Shown: positions 24,707-33,000 of the stretch, in pieces
Numbering within the stretch: position 1 is the stretch's first letter
Layout of the letters: each line of letters begins with the position of its first letter
NCBI RefSeq assembly: GCF_000429265.1
Contig: NZ_AUBN01000016.1
Location: 1-64,000, forward strand
Reading direction: 5' to 3'
DNA from: Actinomyces gerencseriae DSM 6844
GTDB lineage: Bacteria > Actinomycetota > Actinomycetes > Actinomycetales > Actinomycetaceae
Length of the DNA: 64,000 nt
The notes under the pieces: model-generated
What the model was told of the DNA's origin: nothing
Databases searched by the model: none
What the model saw: the letters and a program-made list of their open reading frames with translations, nothing else
Made by a program: the position numbers and the translations under genes

Positions 24707-26209
24707 TCAGCCGTCGGCGAGCATCTCGTCCCGCTCCTGCGAGGAGAGGCGCGCGATCCCGATACCGGTCGCGCCCCAGAGCATCGCGAAGAAGATGGCG
24801 ATCCAGTTGGAGACGGCCCACGGCATGTAGCTGAGCGTCGCGACGCCGAGGGTCCCGGCCATGTAGGCGCCCGCGGAGGTCCACGGGAGGATCGGCTCCC
24901 ACACGGTCGCGGCGTCCTCGATCGTCCGGGAGAGGTTCTTCGGGTGCAGGCCCCGGCGGACGTACTCGTCGCGGAGCATCTCGCCGGGGATGAGGAGGGA
25001 GACCTGACCGTTGGAGGTGATGCCGATCGTCGCCAGGCCGGTGACGATCGTGGCGAGGATGAGGCCGAAGGTCGAGCGGACGGGTTCGAGGACCCGGGAG
25101 ATGAGGACGTCGAGCGAGCCCGAGACCGACACGACGCCGGCGAAGCTGATCGCGCAGAAGCAGATGAGCAGGACGCCCATCATCGAGTTCATGCCTCCGC
25201 GGTTGAGGAGGCGACTGACATCCTCGATGACGCCGGAGGGGTCGAAGCCCGCCTTGCCGACCATCGTGACGTCGAAGCCGTCGACCCCGGCGACGATGGC
25301 GTTCTTGAAGCTCACGTGCTCGAAGACGACGGCGTTGACCATGGCGCAGGCGGCGGAGACGAGCATGACGGGGATCGTCGGCTTCTTCCACATGGATCCG
25401 CCCAGGACGATGACGACCGGGAGCAGCAGCAGGATGTTCCAGTTGAAGGCGGCGTCGAGGTCGCCGAGGATGGCGCCCACCTTCTCGGGGACGGCGCCGC
25501 CGTGGGACCGGAGGCCGAGAACCGTGTAGACGACCGCCGAGGTGAGGAAGGCGGGGACGGTCGTCCACATGAGGTGCCGGATGTGCGTGAAGAGGTTCAC
25601 CCCGGTGGCGACCGAGGCGATGTTCGTCGTGTCCGAGAGCGGCGAGAGCTTGTCGCCGAAGTAGGCGCCGGCGACGACCGCTCCCGCGACCATCGGCAGG
25701 TTCGCGTCCACGCCCATCGCCACGCCCATGAAGGCGACGCCGACCGTGCCGGCCGAGCCCCAGGAGGTGCCGGTGCACAGGGAGACGATCGCCGTGACGA
25801 CGAGCGCGATGAGGGCGAGGAACTTCGGGCTGATGATCTTCAGCCCGAAGTAGATGAGCATGGGAATGGTTCCGCCGGCCATCCAGGTGCCGATGAGGAG
25901 GCCGACGCAGATGAGGATGAGGATCGCCGGCATGGTCTTGGCGATCTTCTCGGCGATCGAGGAGATGATCTCGTTCCACCCGTAGCCGAGGTACCGGGCG
26001 ACGAGGCCCGCGACGACCGCGGAGGCGATGAGGAGCGGCTCGACGGGCAGCTCCGCGGCGATGTAGCCGCCGCCCAGGAGGGCGATGAGGGTCAGGACGG
26101 GGATCGCGGCGATCCAGACGCTCGGGGTCCGGTGGACACGGGCCTCTTCCGCCCGGTCGTCCTGAGGACTCTGAGGACCGGCATCGTCCTTGACGCGGGA
26201 TTCGGACAT
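24707..26209 (-). CDS. nhaC: Na+/H+ antiporter, NhaC family
   Basis: 500 residues with about 11-12 membrane helices across the length. Features include the Asp-bearing helix GAYFGDKLSPLSDTTNIA and SLCTGTSWGSAGTVGVAFMG, both signature segments of NhaC antiporters. It exchanges cytoplasmic Na+ (in some members malate/lactate) for protons at the membrane. It lies downstream of a MalY-type aminotransferase and a YheO-like regulator in the same direction. In that setting NhaC-family proteins can act as amino-acid-linked exchangers, so substrate is not certain. ATG 26209 follows a leader with repeated ACAACCCGGAAA-like units. Confidence 0.88.
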   Translation of the reverse strand: MSESRVKDDAGPQSPQDDRAEEARVHRTPSVWIAAIPVLTLIALLGGGYIAAELPVEPLLIASAVVAGLVARYLGYGWNEIISSIAEKIAKTMPAILILICVGLLIGTWMAGGTIPMLIYFGLKIISPKFLALIALVVTAIVSLCTGTSWGSAGTVGVAFMGVAMGVDANLPMVAGAVVAGAYFGDKLSPLSDTTNIASVATGVNLFTHIRHLMWTTVPAFLTSAVVYTVLGLRSHGGAVPEKVGAILGDLDAAFNWNILLLLPVVIVLGGSMWKKPTIPVMLVSAACAMVNAVVFEHVSFKNAIVAGVDGFDVTMVGKAGFDPSGVIEDVSRLLNRGGMNSMMGVLLICFCAISFAGVVSVSGSLDVLISRVLEPVRSTFGLILATIVTGLATIGITSNGQVSLLIPGEMLRDEYVRRGLHPKNLSRTIEDAATVWEPILPWTSAGAYMAGTLGVATLSYMPWAVSNWIAIFFAMLWGATGIGIARLSSQERDEMLADG

Positions 26210-26510
26210 GAAGGGATACCTTTCTGGGTTGTTTCCGGCTTGTTTTCCGGGTTGTGGTCGTTTCCGGGTTGTTCTTCCCGGTTGTTCCCCGATCGTCGGG
26301 AACGAACGGGGAGGGTCGCGACTCGTCGGGCGCCGTCGACCGGGACTCGGGGCCCGGGGTCCGGGCGGAGATCGGCGACGGGCGGGCGTGGCCGCGCAGC
26401 TCGTCGTGCGGTCACCGGGGTCCGGGAGGAGGCCGGGGACGGCCGCACGCGCTGCGTGGGACGGGCGGCATCCCGGTGCGAGGGCTCCTCCGGAGCGCCG
26501 CCCGAGACGC
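26210..26510 (-). other. Gap between malY and nhaC; repeat-bearing leader
   Basis: No gene is supported. The part nearest nhaC (about 26218-26290) holds four or five degenerate direct copies of TTCCGGGTTGTT (plus strand), spaced irregularly. The rest is GC-rich and featureless to me. Confidence 0.5.
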
Positions 26511-27731
26511 TCAGGGGTGGGGGGCGACGTCGGCCCCGCCGGCCCGGATGGCTCGGCACAGGCGCGGGACCGCCTCGACGAGCTCGTCCCTCGGGAGCGC
26601 CGTGTTGATGCGGAACCAGCCCGCGTAGCGGTCCCCGAAGTCCTCGCCGGGGCTCACCGCGACACGGCAGGCCCGCATCGCACGGTCGAGGTCGGCGCCG
26701 TCGCGCAGGTAGGGGCGCGCATCGATCCAGACGAGGTAGGTGCCATCGGGATCCGTGACGCGGGCGCGAGGCAGCTCCGCGCGGACGATCCTCACGGTCT
26801 CGGCGATGTTGGCGTCGATGACGGACAGGAGGCCGTCGACCCATGAGGCCCCGCGGGTCCACGCGGCGATGGCCGCGGGGATCGCGAAGTAGGAGGGGTT
26901 GTGAAGGCCCATGCGGCGCTTGGCGGCCTCGAGCTCATCTCCGAGGCCCCCCGGGACGAGAACGGCGGTGGCCTCCAATCCCGCGATCGTGAAGGTCTTC
27001 CCGGGCGAGGCGCACTGGATGAGGCGCCCCGATCCCCACAGGGCGGGGGCGGCCACGGCGATCGGGACGTAGCGGGTGCGGCCCGGGCGCTCGAAGTCGG
27101 CGTGGATGTCGTCGGAGAGGACGAGGGCCCCGGAGGACAGCGCGGCGTCGGCGACGGCGCCCAGCTCCTCGGTCGTCCAGATGCGACCGGTGGGATTGTG
27201 CGGGTTGCACAGGAGGAGCAGGTCGGCGCCGTCGAGGGCGCGCTCCAGCGCGGGGACGTCGATGCGCGCGGGGAGGGCGTCGGTCAGGAGGGGGACGCGA
27301 CGGATCTCGGCGCCGGACCGTTCGGCGACCTCGAGGAGCGGCCCGTAGGCGGGATCGAGGGAGACGACGACGGGCCGGGCGGTGCCGCGGTCGGGCAGGA
27401 CGATGTTGAGCAGAGCGCTCACGCACTGAACGACTCGAGGGAAGAAGCGGACGCACGCGGGCGCGGGGTCCCAGCCGTGCCGCTCCCGCTGCCAGGAGAC
27501 GGCCGCACCCCGGAAGTCGTCGAAGACCTCCGTGTACCCGTAGGTCCCGTGCCGCGCGGCGGCGGCGACGGCGTCGATGACGCACGGGGCGGTGCGGAAC
27601 TCCATGTCGGCGACCGACATGCTGACGGCTCCGGGGCCGAGGCGGGCGGCGAGGAGGTCCCACTTCGCGCTGTGGGTGCCCCGGCGGTCGAGGTGCTCGG
27701 CGAAGGCCGCCGACGTCGTGACGGCGCTCAT
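26511..27731 (-). CDS. MalY/PatB-type PLP-dependent cystathionine beta-lyase/aminotransferase
   Basis: 406 residues of fold-type I PLP enzymes. NPHNPTGRIWTTEEL, DDIHADF and the Schiff-base lysine in SPGKTFTIAGLEA (about residue 243) are in order, and the N-terminus WDLLAARLGPGAVSMSVADMEF is the MalY/PatB hallmark. These enzymes split cystathionine or cysteine conjugates to a thiol, pyruvate and ammonia. Its start overlaps the end of the YheO-like regulator by four bases. Together with NhaC downstream, this looks like an amino-acid use operon controlled by that regulator (inference). Confidence 0.9.
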   Translation of the reverse strand: MSAVTTSAAFAEHLDRRGTHSAKWDLLAARLGPGAVSMSVADMEFRTAPCVIDAVAAAARHGTYGYTEVFDDFRGAAVSWQRERHGWDPAPACVRFFPRVVQCVSALLNIVLPDRGTARPVVVSLDPAYGPLLEVAERSGAEIRRVPLLTDALPARIDVPALERALDGADLLLLCNPHNPTGRIWTTEELGAVADAALSSGALVLSDDIHADFERPGRTRYVPIAVAAPALWGSGRLIQCASPGKTFTIAGLEATAVLVPGGLGDELEAAKRRMGLHNPSYFAIPAAIAAWTRGASWVDGLLSVIDANIAETVRIVRAELPRARVTDPDGTYLVWIDARPYLRDGADLDRAMRACRVAVSPGEDFGDRYAGWFRINTALPRDELVEAVPRLCRAIRAGGADVAPHP

Positions 27732-28630
27732 GAGGCAACCCCCGTCGGGCAGACCGAGGCCGAGCGAGATGAGCGCGTCGGGGGGCCTGACGCCGCCGGG
27801 GCCGAGCCCCGCCCGCCCTCCCGGGCCGCGCTCTCGCCGCTCCCGTTGATCTCCTCGATCTCGTTGAGGTAGTTGTAGATGGTGAAGCGGGTGACGCCGA
27901 GGGCCCGGGCGGCCATCTCGACGGCATCGCGCAGCATGAAGAAGCCGCGGCGCTTCAGGGAGCGGACGGCGTCCACCTTGTGCGCCTTGCGCATGAGGGA
28001 CACGGGCACGTCCTGCTCCTCGACGGCCTGCTGGAGGAGGACGGCGGCGAGCTCGTCGACGTCGCGGGCGAAGGCCTCCCCTTCCTCGCCATCCGCGACG
28101 CGGGTCGTCCCCTCGCCGTCCCGCCGACCCCGCCCGTCGGCGTCATCACCGGCGGTCCCGCGCCCGGCGCCGTCGGGTGCGAGGAGCTCCTCGCACCCGA
28201 GGATGGAGCGCGCGGCGTCGCCGATGATCGTCCAGTCCGTCACATCGCGGTTGATGCAGAGGGCGGCGACGGGCCGGTCCTCGGCATCGCGGATGATGAT
28301 CGTCGTCGACAGGAGGCTGCGGCCGGTCGGGGAGGTCGTGCGATAACCGATGCGAGTCCTGAGGTCGCCGCCGGCGGCCGCCTCGAGGAGACGGTCCGTG
28401 GCCGGGTCGCCGGGACGGCGCCCGGTGATGTCGCCCTCGATGGCGATGATCGAGTCGGGGAGAGCCGCGAGATCGTGGAGGACGACCTCCGCGGATCCGG
28501 GCAGCGATCGCTCAAGGGGGCCGACGAGCTGCTCGAGCGCGGCGAAGACATCCCTCCCGCCGGCAGCATCAGGCCGCCCGACGGTTTTGGGACGACCGCG
28601 TGTGGAATCGCTCTTCATTGGGCGTTTCAC
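27728..28630 (-). CDS. YheO-like PAS/HTH transcriptional regulator
   Basis: 300 residues. The N-terminal half is a YheO-type PAS domain (PGSAEVVLHDLAALPDSIIAIEGDITGR; GYRTTSPTGRSLLSTTIIIRD; CINRDVTDW). The C-terminus is the paired helix-turn-helix RRGFFMLRDAVEMAARALGV followed by TRFTIYNYLNEIEE, about residues 225-265. Between them lies a charged linker of about 45 residues. It probably senses a small ligand and controls the malY-nhaC genes it overlaps by four bases. The start is ATG 28630. An inverted repeat over its own promoter suggests autoregulation. Confidence 0.85.
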   Translation of the reverse strand: MKRPMKSDSTRGRPKTVGRPDAAGGRDVFAALEQLVGPLERSLPGSAEVVLHDLAALPDSIIAIEGDITGRRPGDPATDRLLEAAAGGDLRTRIGYRTTSPTGRSLLSTTIIIRDAEDRPVAALCINRDVTDWTIIGDAARSILGCEELLAPDGAGRGTAGDDADGRGRRDGEGTTRVADGEEGEAFARDVDELAAVLLQQAVEEQDVPVSLMRKAHKVDAVRSLKRRGFFMLRDAVEMAARALGVTRFTIYNYLNEIEEINGSGESAAREGGRGSAPAASGPPTRSSRSASVCPTGVAS

Positions 28631-28675
28631 GCTCCATATCTTGCTTCATGGCTTCCATGGGAAGCCTTCACCGTT

Positions 28676-28719
28676 TTGTTGTTGGGATCAACAATATAGA
28701 GAGGCACTGGCGACGTCAA
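28676..28719 (-). promoter_or_regulatory. Candidate promoter/operator of the YheO-like regulator operon
   Basis: Minus-strand TTGACG (28719-28714) and TATTGT (28696-28691), 17 nt apart, in an AT-rich patch. The palindrome TTGTTG-GGAT-CAACAA (28679-28694) overlaps the -10, a natural repressor site. A second inverted repeat, GGCTTCC-ATG-GGAAGCC, lies nearer the start. Confidence 0.5.
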
Positions 28720-28916
28720 CTCCCGTTTGAAGCCTTCAACACGCCATCGCACAGCTCTGGGACGGTCGGCGTCCCGGGACCGTGGTCCGGCCCGTCGCCC
28801 CGCCGCGAGACCGCTTGTGAAACTATTCGGATTAATTGGGGATACCGTAGTGTTACCCAGCGAGTGGGCCCCCGCCTGTCGCGAGCCCGACCACCCGACA
28901 CCTTCAGGACGCACTC

Positions 28917-29846
28917 ATGCCCACTTCCCCCCTGCCCTCCTTCTCCCAGCTCAGGGCCTTCGTGTCGTTGTGCGACCACCAGCACTTCGGCGAGGCGGCC
29001 ACCACCCTCGGCGTGAGCCAGCCGAGCCTGTCCCAGGCGATCACCGCCCTGGAGAGGCGCGTCGGCGGGGAGCTGGTCGAGCGCACCACCCGTCGCGTCC
29101 TCGTCACCCCGCTGGGCGAGACCCTGCTCCCCTACGCCCGGGAGGCCGTTCTGGCCGCCGAGTCCTTCAACGACGCCGTCACCAGCCGGGGCGCCGCCCT
29201 GACCGGGTCGATGCGCCTGGGAATAATCCCGACCCTCGCCCCCTACATGGCCCCGGTGGTCCTCGACGGCCTTCCCGCCGAACTGCCCGACCTGCACCCC
29301 GAGCTGCGCGAGATGGTCACCGGCGACATCCTCGACATGCTGGCCCAGGGCCGCCTCGACGCGGCCATCATCGCCATCGACGTCGATCTCCATCGCATCG
29401 CGGCCGTGCCCATGTTCGACGAGCCGCTCGTCGTCCTGGTCCCCCGGGATCACCCCTGGGCCGGGCGCGACGACCTGACCACCGCCGAGCTCGAGGACCA
29501 GAGGCTGCTGCTCCTTGACGAGGGCAACTGCCTGCGCGACCAGACGCTGGCCCTGTGCCAGCGCTACAGCTCCCACCCTCCGACCGCGGTGGCCACGACC
29601 CTGTCGACAGTGGTGCGCATGGTCACCCACGGCGCGGGCATCACCGTCATCCCCGAGGGGGCGCTGCGCATGCTCGGCAACGAGGACTACGCCGTGGCGC
29701 GCTTCGCGGGGCGCGGGCCGGTTCGCCGGATCGGCATCGTCCACCGCACCTCCTCCTCCCGCGGCGAGGACTTCATGCAGCTCGCGAAGGTCCTCACCCG
29801 GCTGGCGGCCGACGCGGACCTGCCCCTGCTGCCCCTGGAGGACTGA
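28917..29846 (+). CDS. oxyR: OxyR, hydrogen-peroxide-sensing LysR-type regulator
   Basis: 309 residues. The N-terminal LysR winged helix (LRAFVSLCDHQHFGEAATTL, then GVSQPSLSQAI) is followed by the effector domain. The peroxide switch is intact: LLLLDEGNCLRDQTLALC holds the two redox cysteines in the same context and 9-residue spacing as E. coli Cys199/Cys208. It would activate peroxide-defence genes on disulfide formation. No ahpC, katA or other target lies next to it. It is divergent from the YheO-like regulator, and AGGA precedes ATG 28917. Confidence 0.92.
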   Translation: MPTSPLPSFSQLRAFVSLCDHQHFGEAATTLGVSQPSLSQAITALERRVGGELVERTTRRVLVTPLGETLLPYAREAVLAAESFNDAVTSRGAALTGSMRLGIIPTLAPYMAPVVLDGLPAELPDLHPELREMVTGDILDMLAQGRLDAAIIAIDVDLHRIAAVPMFDEPLVVLVPRDHPWAGRDDLTTAELEDQRLLLLDEGNCLRDQTLALCQRYSSHPPTAVATTLSTVVRMVTHGAGITVIPEGALRMLGNEDYAVARFAGRGPVRRIGIVHRTSSSRGEDFMQLAKVLTRLAADADLPLLPLED

Positions 29847-29939
29847 CAGGACCGAGGAGGGCCGAGGGGGGGGAGGCGGAGCCCGACGAGCGACCGTCGA
29901 CGACCTCCTCGAGACCGACGACGCCCGTACGCTTGGGGC

Positions 29940-30962
29940 ATGACCATGCGCCGGCATCGGACGGGGACGCGCCCGCGCCCCCTGGCCTGCGTCGTCGTCA
30001 ACCCGTCCAAGCCCTCGGCGACAGGCGCCGTCAGACGCCGCGCCACCGCCGCACTGCGCGACGCCGGCTACGCCGGTCCGGTCTGGCTGGAGACCACGCC
30101 CGCCGAGCCCGGCGTCATGCAGGCCCGTCTCGCCGTCGCCTCCGGAGCCGGCCTCGTCATCGCGGCCGGCGGGGACGGGACGGTGCGGGCCGTCGCCGCG
30201 GGCACGGCCCGCACCGGCGTCGACATGGCGATCCTGCCCCTGGGCACGGCCAACCTCGCCGCCCGCAACCTCGGGCTGCCGGTTGGCCGCCTCGACGCGG
30301 CGCTCAAGGTGGCGGCGCACGGCACCGCCCGGCGCGCGGACCTGGTGTGGGTGAGCACCGAGCCCGCCGACGTCCCGGCCTCCGCACCACCGGGGGGCTG
30401 GTCCGAGCCCACCCTGGGCGACGAGCACGCCTGCATGGTGGTGACGGGGATCGGGTTCGACGCGGGGCTGGTCGCCTCCACGAGCCCCGAGCTCAAGGCG
30501 AGGATACGGTGGGGCGCCTACGCGGTGGCCGCGGTCACCAATCTCGGCTCTCCCCATATGGACCTGGTCGCGCGAGTGCGCGAGACGGATGGTGGCGAAC
30601 GAGTCGAGCGCCTGCGCGGACGCACCGTGCTGGTGGCCAACGGCGGCCGCCTGCCCGCGGGCGTCACGCTGCTGCGCGAGGCGCGCATGGATGACGGCGT
30701 GCTGGACGTCGCGGTGATCGACACGATCGGCGGGGTCGCGGGATGGAGCTCCCTGGCGCGCCAGGTCCTGCCGCCCTTCGCGGCCACCTACTCCGATCCC
30801 GCCCGCGCACTGGGGAGGGTGACGCTGCGCCGCGGTCTCGAGGTCATCGTCCGGCTCGCGCAGCCGGCGCTCGTCCAGGTCGACGGCGAGCTGCTCGCAC
30901 CCACTCGTGCTCTGCGAGCGCGGCTGGACGCCGGCGCGATTCTCGTGCGGCGCCCGGCCTGA
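29940..30962 (+). CDS. Diacylglycerol/sphingosine kinase-family lipid kinase
   Basis: 340 residues. The DAGK catalytic core is present: VVVNPSKPSA at the start, GGDGTVRAVAAGTA near residue 79, PLGTANLAARNLG near 99. The C-terminal half matches bacterial DgkB/YegS-like proteins. It phosphorylates a membrane lipid alcohol with ATP at the inner leaflet. ATG 29940 has no clear Shine-Dalgarno; a second in-frame ATG lies 6 nt on. It is convergent with pheA. This kinase-pheA-GT2 neighbourhood is a common actinobacterial arrangement. Confidence 0.88.
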   Translation: MTMRRHRTGTRPRPLACVVVNPSKPSATGAVRRRATAALRDAGYAGPVWLETTPAEPGVMQARLAVASGAGLVIAAGGDGTVRAVAAGTARTGVDMAILPLGTANLAARNLGLPVGRLDAALKVAAHGTARRADLVWVSTEPADVPASAPPGGWSEPTLGDEHACMVVTGIGFDAGLVASTSPELKARIRWGAYAVAAVTNLGSPHMDLVARVRETDGGERVERLRGRTVLVANGGRLPAGVTLLREARMDDGVLDVAVIDTIGGVAGWSSLARQVLPPFAATYSDPARALGRVTLRRGLEVIVRLAQPALVQVDGELLAPTRALRARLDAGAILVRRPA

Positions 30963-31034
30963 TCAGGCCGGCACCGCAAGCGGGCGAGCGGTTGAGAGGA
31001 TCGGCCCGGGCGGGGCTCACGACTCCTACGTAAT

Positions 31035-31052
31035 GGGATGGCATGCCATCCC
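31035..31052. repeat. 18-bp perfect palindrome with a degenerate second copy
   Basis: GGGATGGCATGCCATCCC is fully self-complementary. A degenerate copy (GGGCGGGCATACCGTCCC) follows at 31061-31078. It sits downstream of the lipid kinase and may be a terminator or protein site. Confidence 0.6.
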
Positions 31053-31260
31053 CTTGCAACGGGCGGGCATACCGTCCCCATCTCGAGCCCGCGCGCGTCC
31101 TTCAGCTCTCCGGACGACGACGGGCGGGCGGTGTCGATCCGGTCACCCGTCGGGTACGGACGAGCAGTGACTCATCGTCATGATGCTGCCCGGTCGCCGC
31201 CCGCGGGGTGCGGGTCGCCGGAGAACATCGCCGGAGACCGGGGCTCTGCGGCCCTCGCGC

Positions 31261-31413
31261 GGTCGTACGCAACGCCACGCGGTCGTACCTTCCGACGCCG
31301 GGTCGTACCCAAACTCGCGAGGTCGTACCTTAGAGCCCTTCCAACGTACGACCGCGCGGTATGAGGTACGACCGCGTAACGCACTGTACGACCGCGCGTA
31401 TCCGGGTACGACT
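31261..31413. repeat. 20-bp-pitch mirror array, copy 3 (4 left + 4 right boxes)
   Basis: GGTCGTAC at 31261, 31281, 31301 and 31321. GTACGACC at 31346, 31366, 31386 and (as GTACGACT) 31406. The right half of the central palindrome has decayed (CCAACG in place of TCTAAG). Confidence 0.95.
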
Positions 31414-31758
31414 GCGCGCCCAAGGTCTCCGTCGCGGATGCGGATGGGGGCGCTCCGTGGACGACCGGGGCCACCCGCCTCGCTCCAGGCGGTCGCGGAT
31501 GCGGAGGGCGGGCCAGCACTCGCGCGCGCCCAGAGGGCCCTTCACGGCGACGATGGTCGCGTCCCAGTTGGAATCCCAGCACCCACGCGACCAGGACCTC
31601 CATGCGCGCATCGCGCTCATGGCCCGCCCCGGCGCGTCACCGGCGCGTCACCGGCGCGTCACCGGCTCAGCGTCAGCGCGGCGTCATGAGCCGGATCAGG
31701 ATCGGCCGGGACTCCCCGGGCGGGGGAATGAGACGGCCCACTGGTGGCTCGGGCACCG

Positions 31759-31772
31759 TGGGAGCGCTCCCA
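31759..31772. promoter_or_regulatory. CebR-type operator palindrome TGGGAGCGCTCCCA
   Basis: A perfect 14-bp palindrome identical to the binding site described for CebR, the cellobiose repressor of Streptomyces. It lies in a convergent gap with no beta-glucoside gene nearby, so it is either a relic or serves another LacI-family protein. Confidence 0.5.
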
Positions 31773-31880
31773 GTGAATCCCGGTCGACGAGCAGGGCCCC
31801 ACGGCGCCCCTCCGCACCCCCGGACAACGACACCGCCCTCAGCACCAAGAACGCCACGAGGAATAAGGACGCACCGCCGC

Positions 31881-32837
31881 TCAGAGGGTCCGTCCTGCGA
31901 GGACGTCCGCCACCCAGGAGCGGGCGACGACGAAGTCCTTGTCGCTCGTCCCGGCGGGCACCACCACGGGACGGGCGTCCAGCCGCGGATACGAGCCCAG
32001 GAAGCGCACCACCGGACACGTGCGATGCAGACCTATGAAGGCCGCCTGAAGTCGCTCCTCCCGAATGTGCCCCTCGGCGTCGATGGAGAAGCGGTAGCGG
32101 CCGAGTGAGTCCCCCACCGGCCGGGACTCGATGCGGGTGAGGTTGACGCCGCGAGCGCTGAACTGCTCGAGCATGCTCAGAAGAGCGCCCGAGCGGTCGT
32201 GGGGCAGCTGGACGAGCAGCGTGGTCTTGTCCGCACCGGTGGGCTCGCCGACCCGCCCGGGCCGCGAGACCTTGACGAAGCGGGTGACGGCGTCGGGATT
32301 GTCGGCAACGCCCCCGGCCAGCACATCCAAGCCGTACTGCTGGGCCGCCAACGGATTGCACAGGACCGCCTGGTACTCCAGGTCCTCCGGGGCCGTCGCG
32401 CCGTCGACTCGCGCCAGGGCGCGCGCGGGAGCGGACGTGGAGGTGCCGGCGACGTAGGTCGCCTCGGGCAGGTGCTGGTGGATCCAGCCGCGGCACTGCG
32501 CCCAGGCGTGGGGGTGGGTGGAGATGGTGCGGACGGCGTCGAGCGCCGTGCCGGGGCGTCCGGCCAGGACGAAGGTGACCGGTACGGCCGCCTCGGCGGC
32601 GATGACGAGCGGAGAGCCCGTCACGAGATTGTCGAGAGTCGCGTTGACGCCTCCCTCCACCGAGTTCTCGATGGGGACGACGGCGGCCTCGGCCGCGCGT
32701 TCGCGCACCCGGTCCAGAGCGGTGGGGACGTCCTGACAGGAGTCGAGGACGACGTCGTCGGGCGCGACCTGCCGCAGCGCCATCTCGCAGAAGGTTCCGG
32801 CGGGCCCGAGGAAGGACCAGGTGGGGGCGGGACTCAT
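31881..32837 (-). CDS. pheA: Prephenate dehydratase
   Basis: 318 residues from ATG 32837. WSFLGPAGTFCEMAL opens the dehydratase domain, with VPIENSVEGGVNATLD, STHPHAWAQCRGW and the active-site NPDAVTRFVKVSR. An ACT regulatory domain follows, with GALLSMLEQFSARGVNLTRI and the ESRP phenylalanine-binding motif. It converts prephenate to phenylpyruvate in phenylalanine synthesis and should be feedback-controlled by phenylalanine. The longer open frame upstream to 33305 is not homologous and overlaps the divergent kinase gene, so I use 32837. No chorismate mutase is fused. Confidence 0.95.
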   Translation of the reverse strand: MSPAPTWSFLGPAGTFCEMALRQVAPDDVVLDSCQDVPTALDRVRERAAEAAVVPIENSVEGGVNATLDNLVTGSPLVIAAEAAVPVTFVLAGRPGTALDAVRTISTHPHAWAQCRGWIHQHLPEATYVAGTSTSAPARALARVDGATAPEDLEYQAVLCNPLAAQQYGLDVLAGGVADNPDAVTRFVKVSRPGRVGEPTGADKTTLLVQLPHDRSGALLSMLEQFSARGVNLTRIESRPVGDSLGRYRFSIDAEGHIREERLQAAFIGLHRTCPVVRFLGSYPRLDARPVVVPAGTSDKDFVVARSWVADVLAGRTL

Positions 32838-33000
32838 GAAACCCAAGCCTAGCCAGATGGTTGATTCCGGAGCCTGCTGAGCGACGGCGAGCCCGGGAGC
32901 GCGCCGGTGGCGTTCGGCTCGACGCCGCCGATCGGCGAGTTCCGGTGCGCCCGGGAGCGCGCACGGGACGGAGCGCGGGACGGGCGCATAGGCTGGTCGG

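Larger units (their letters stand above)
31053..31880. other. 828-bp gap between the convergent lipid kinase and pheA genes
   Basis: It holds a 20-bp-pitch array, an 11-bp tandem repeat GGCGCGTCACC (three copies, about 31630-31665) and a CebR-like operator palindrome. Minus-strand frames between 31440 and 31620 look weakly protein-like (DATIVAVKGPLGARECWPAL), possibly an old gene remnant that I cannot identify. Confidence 0.5.
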
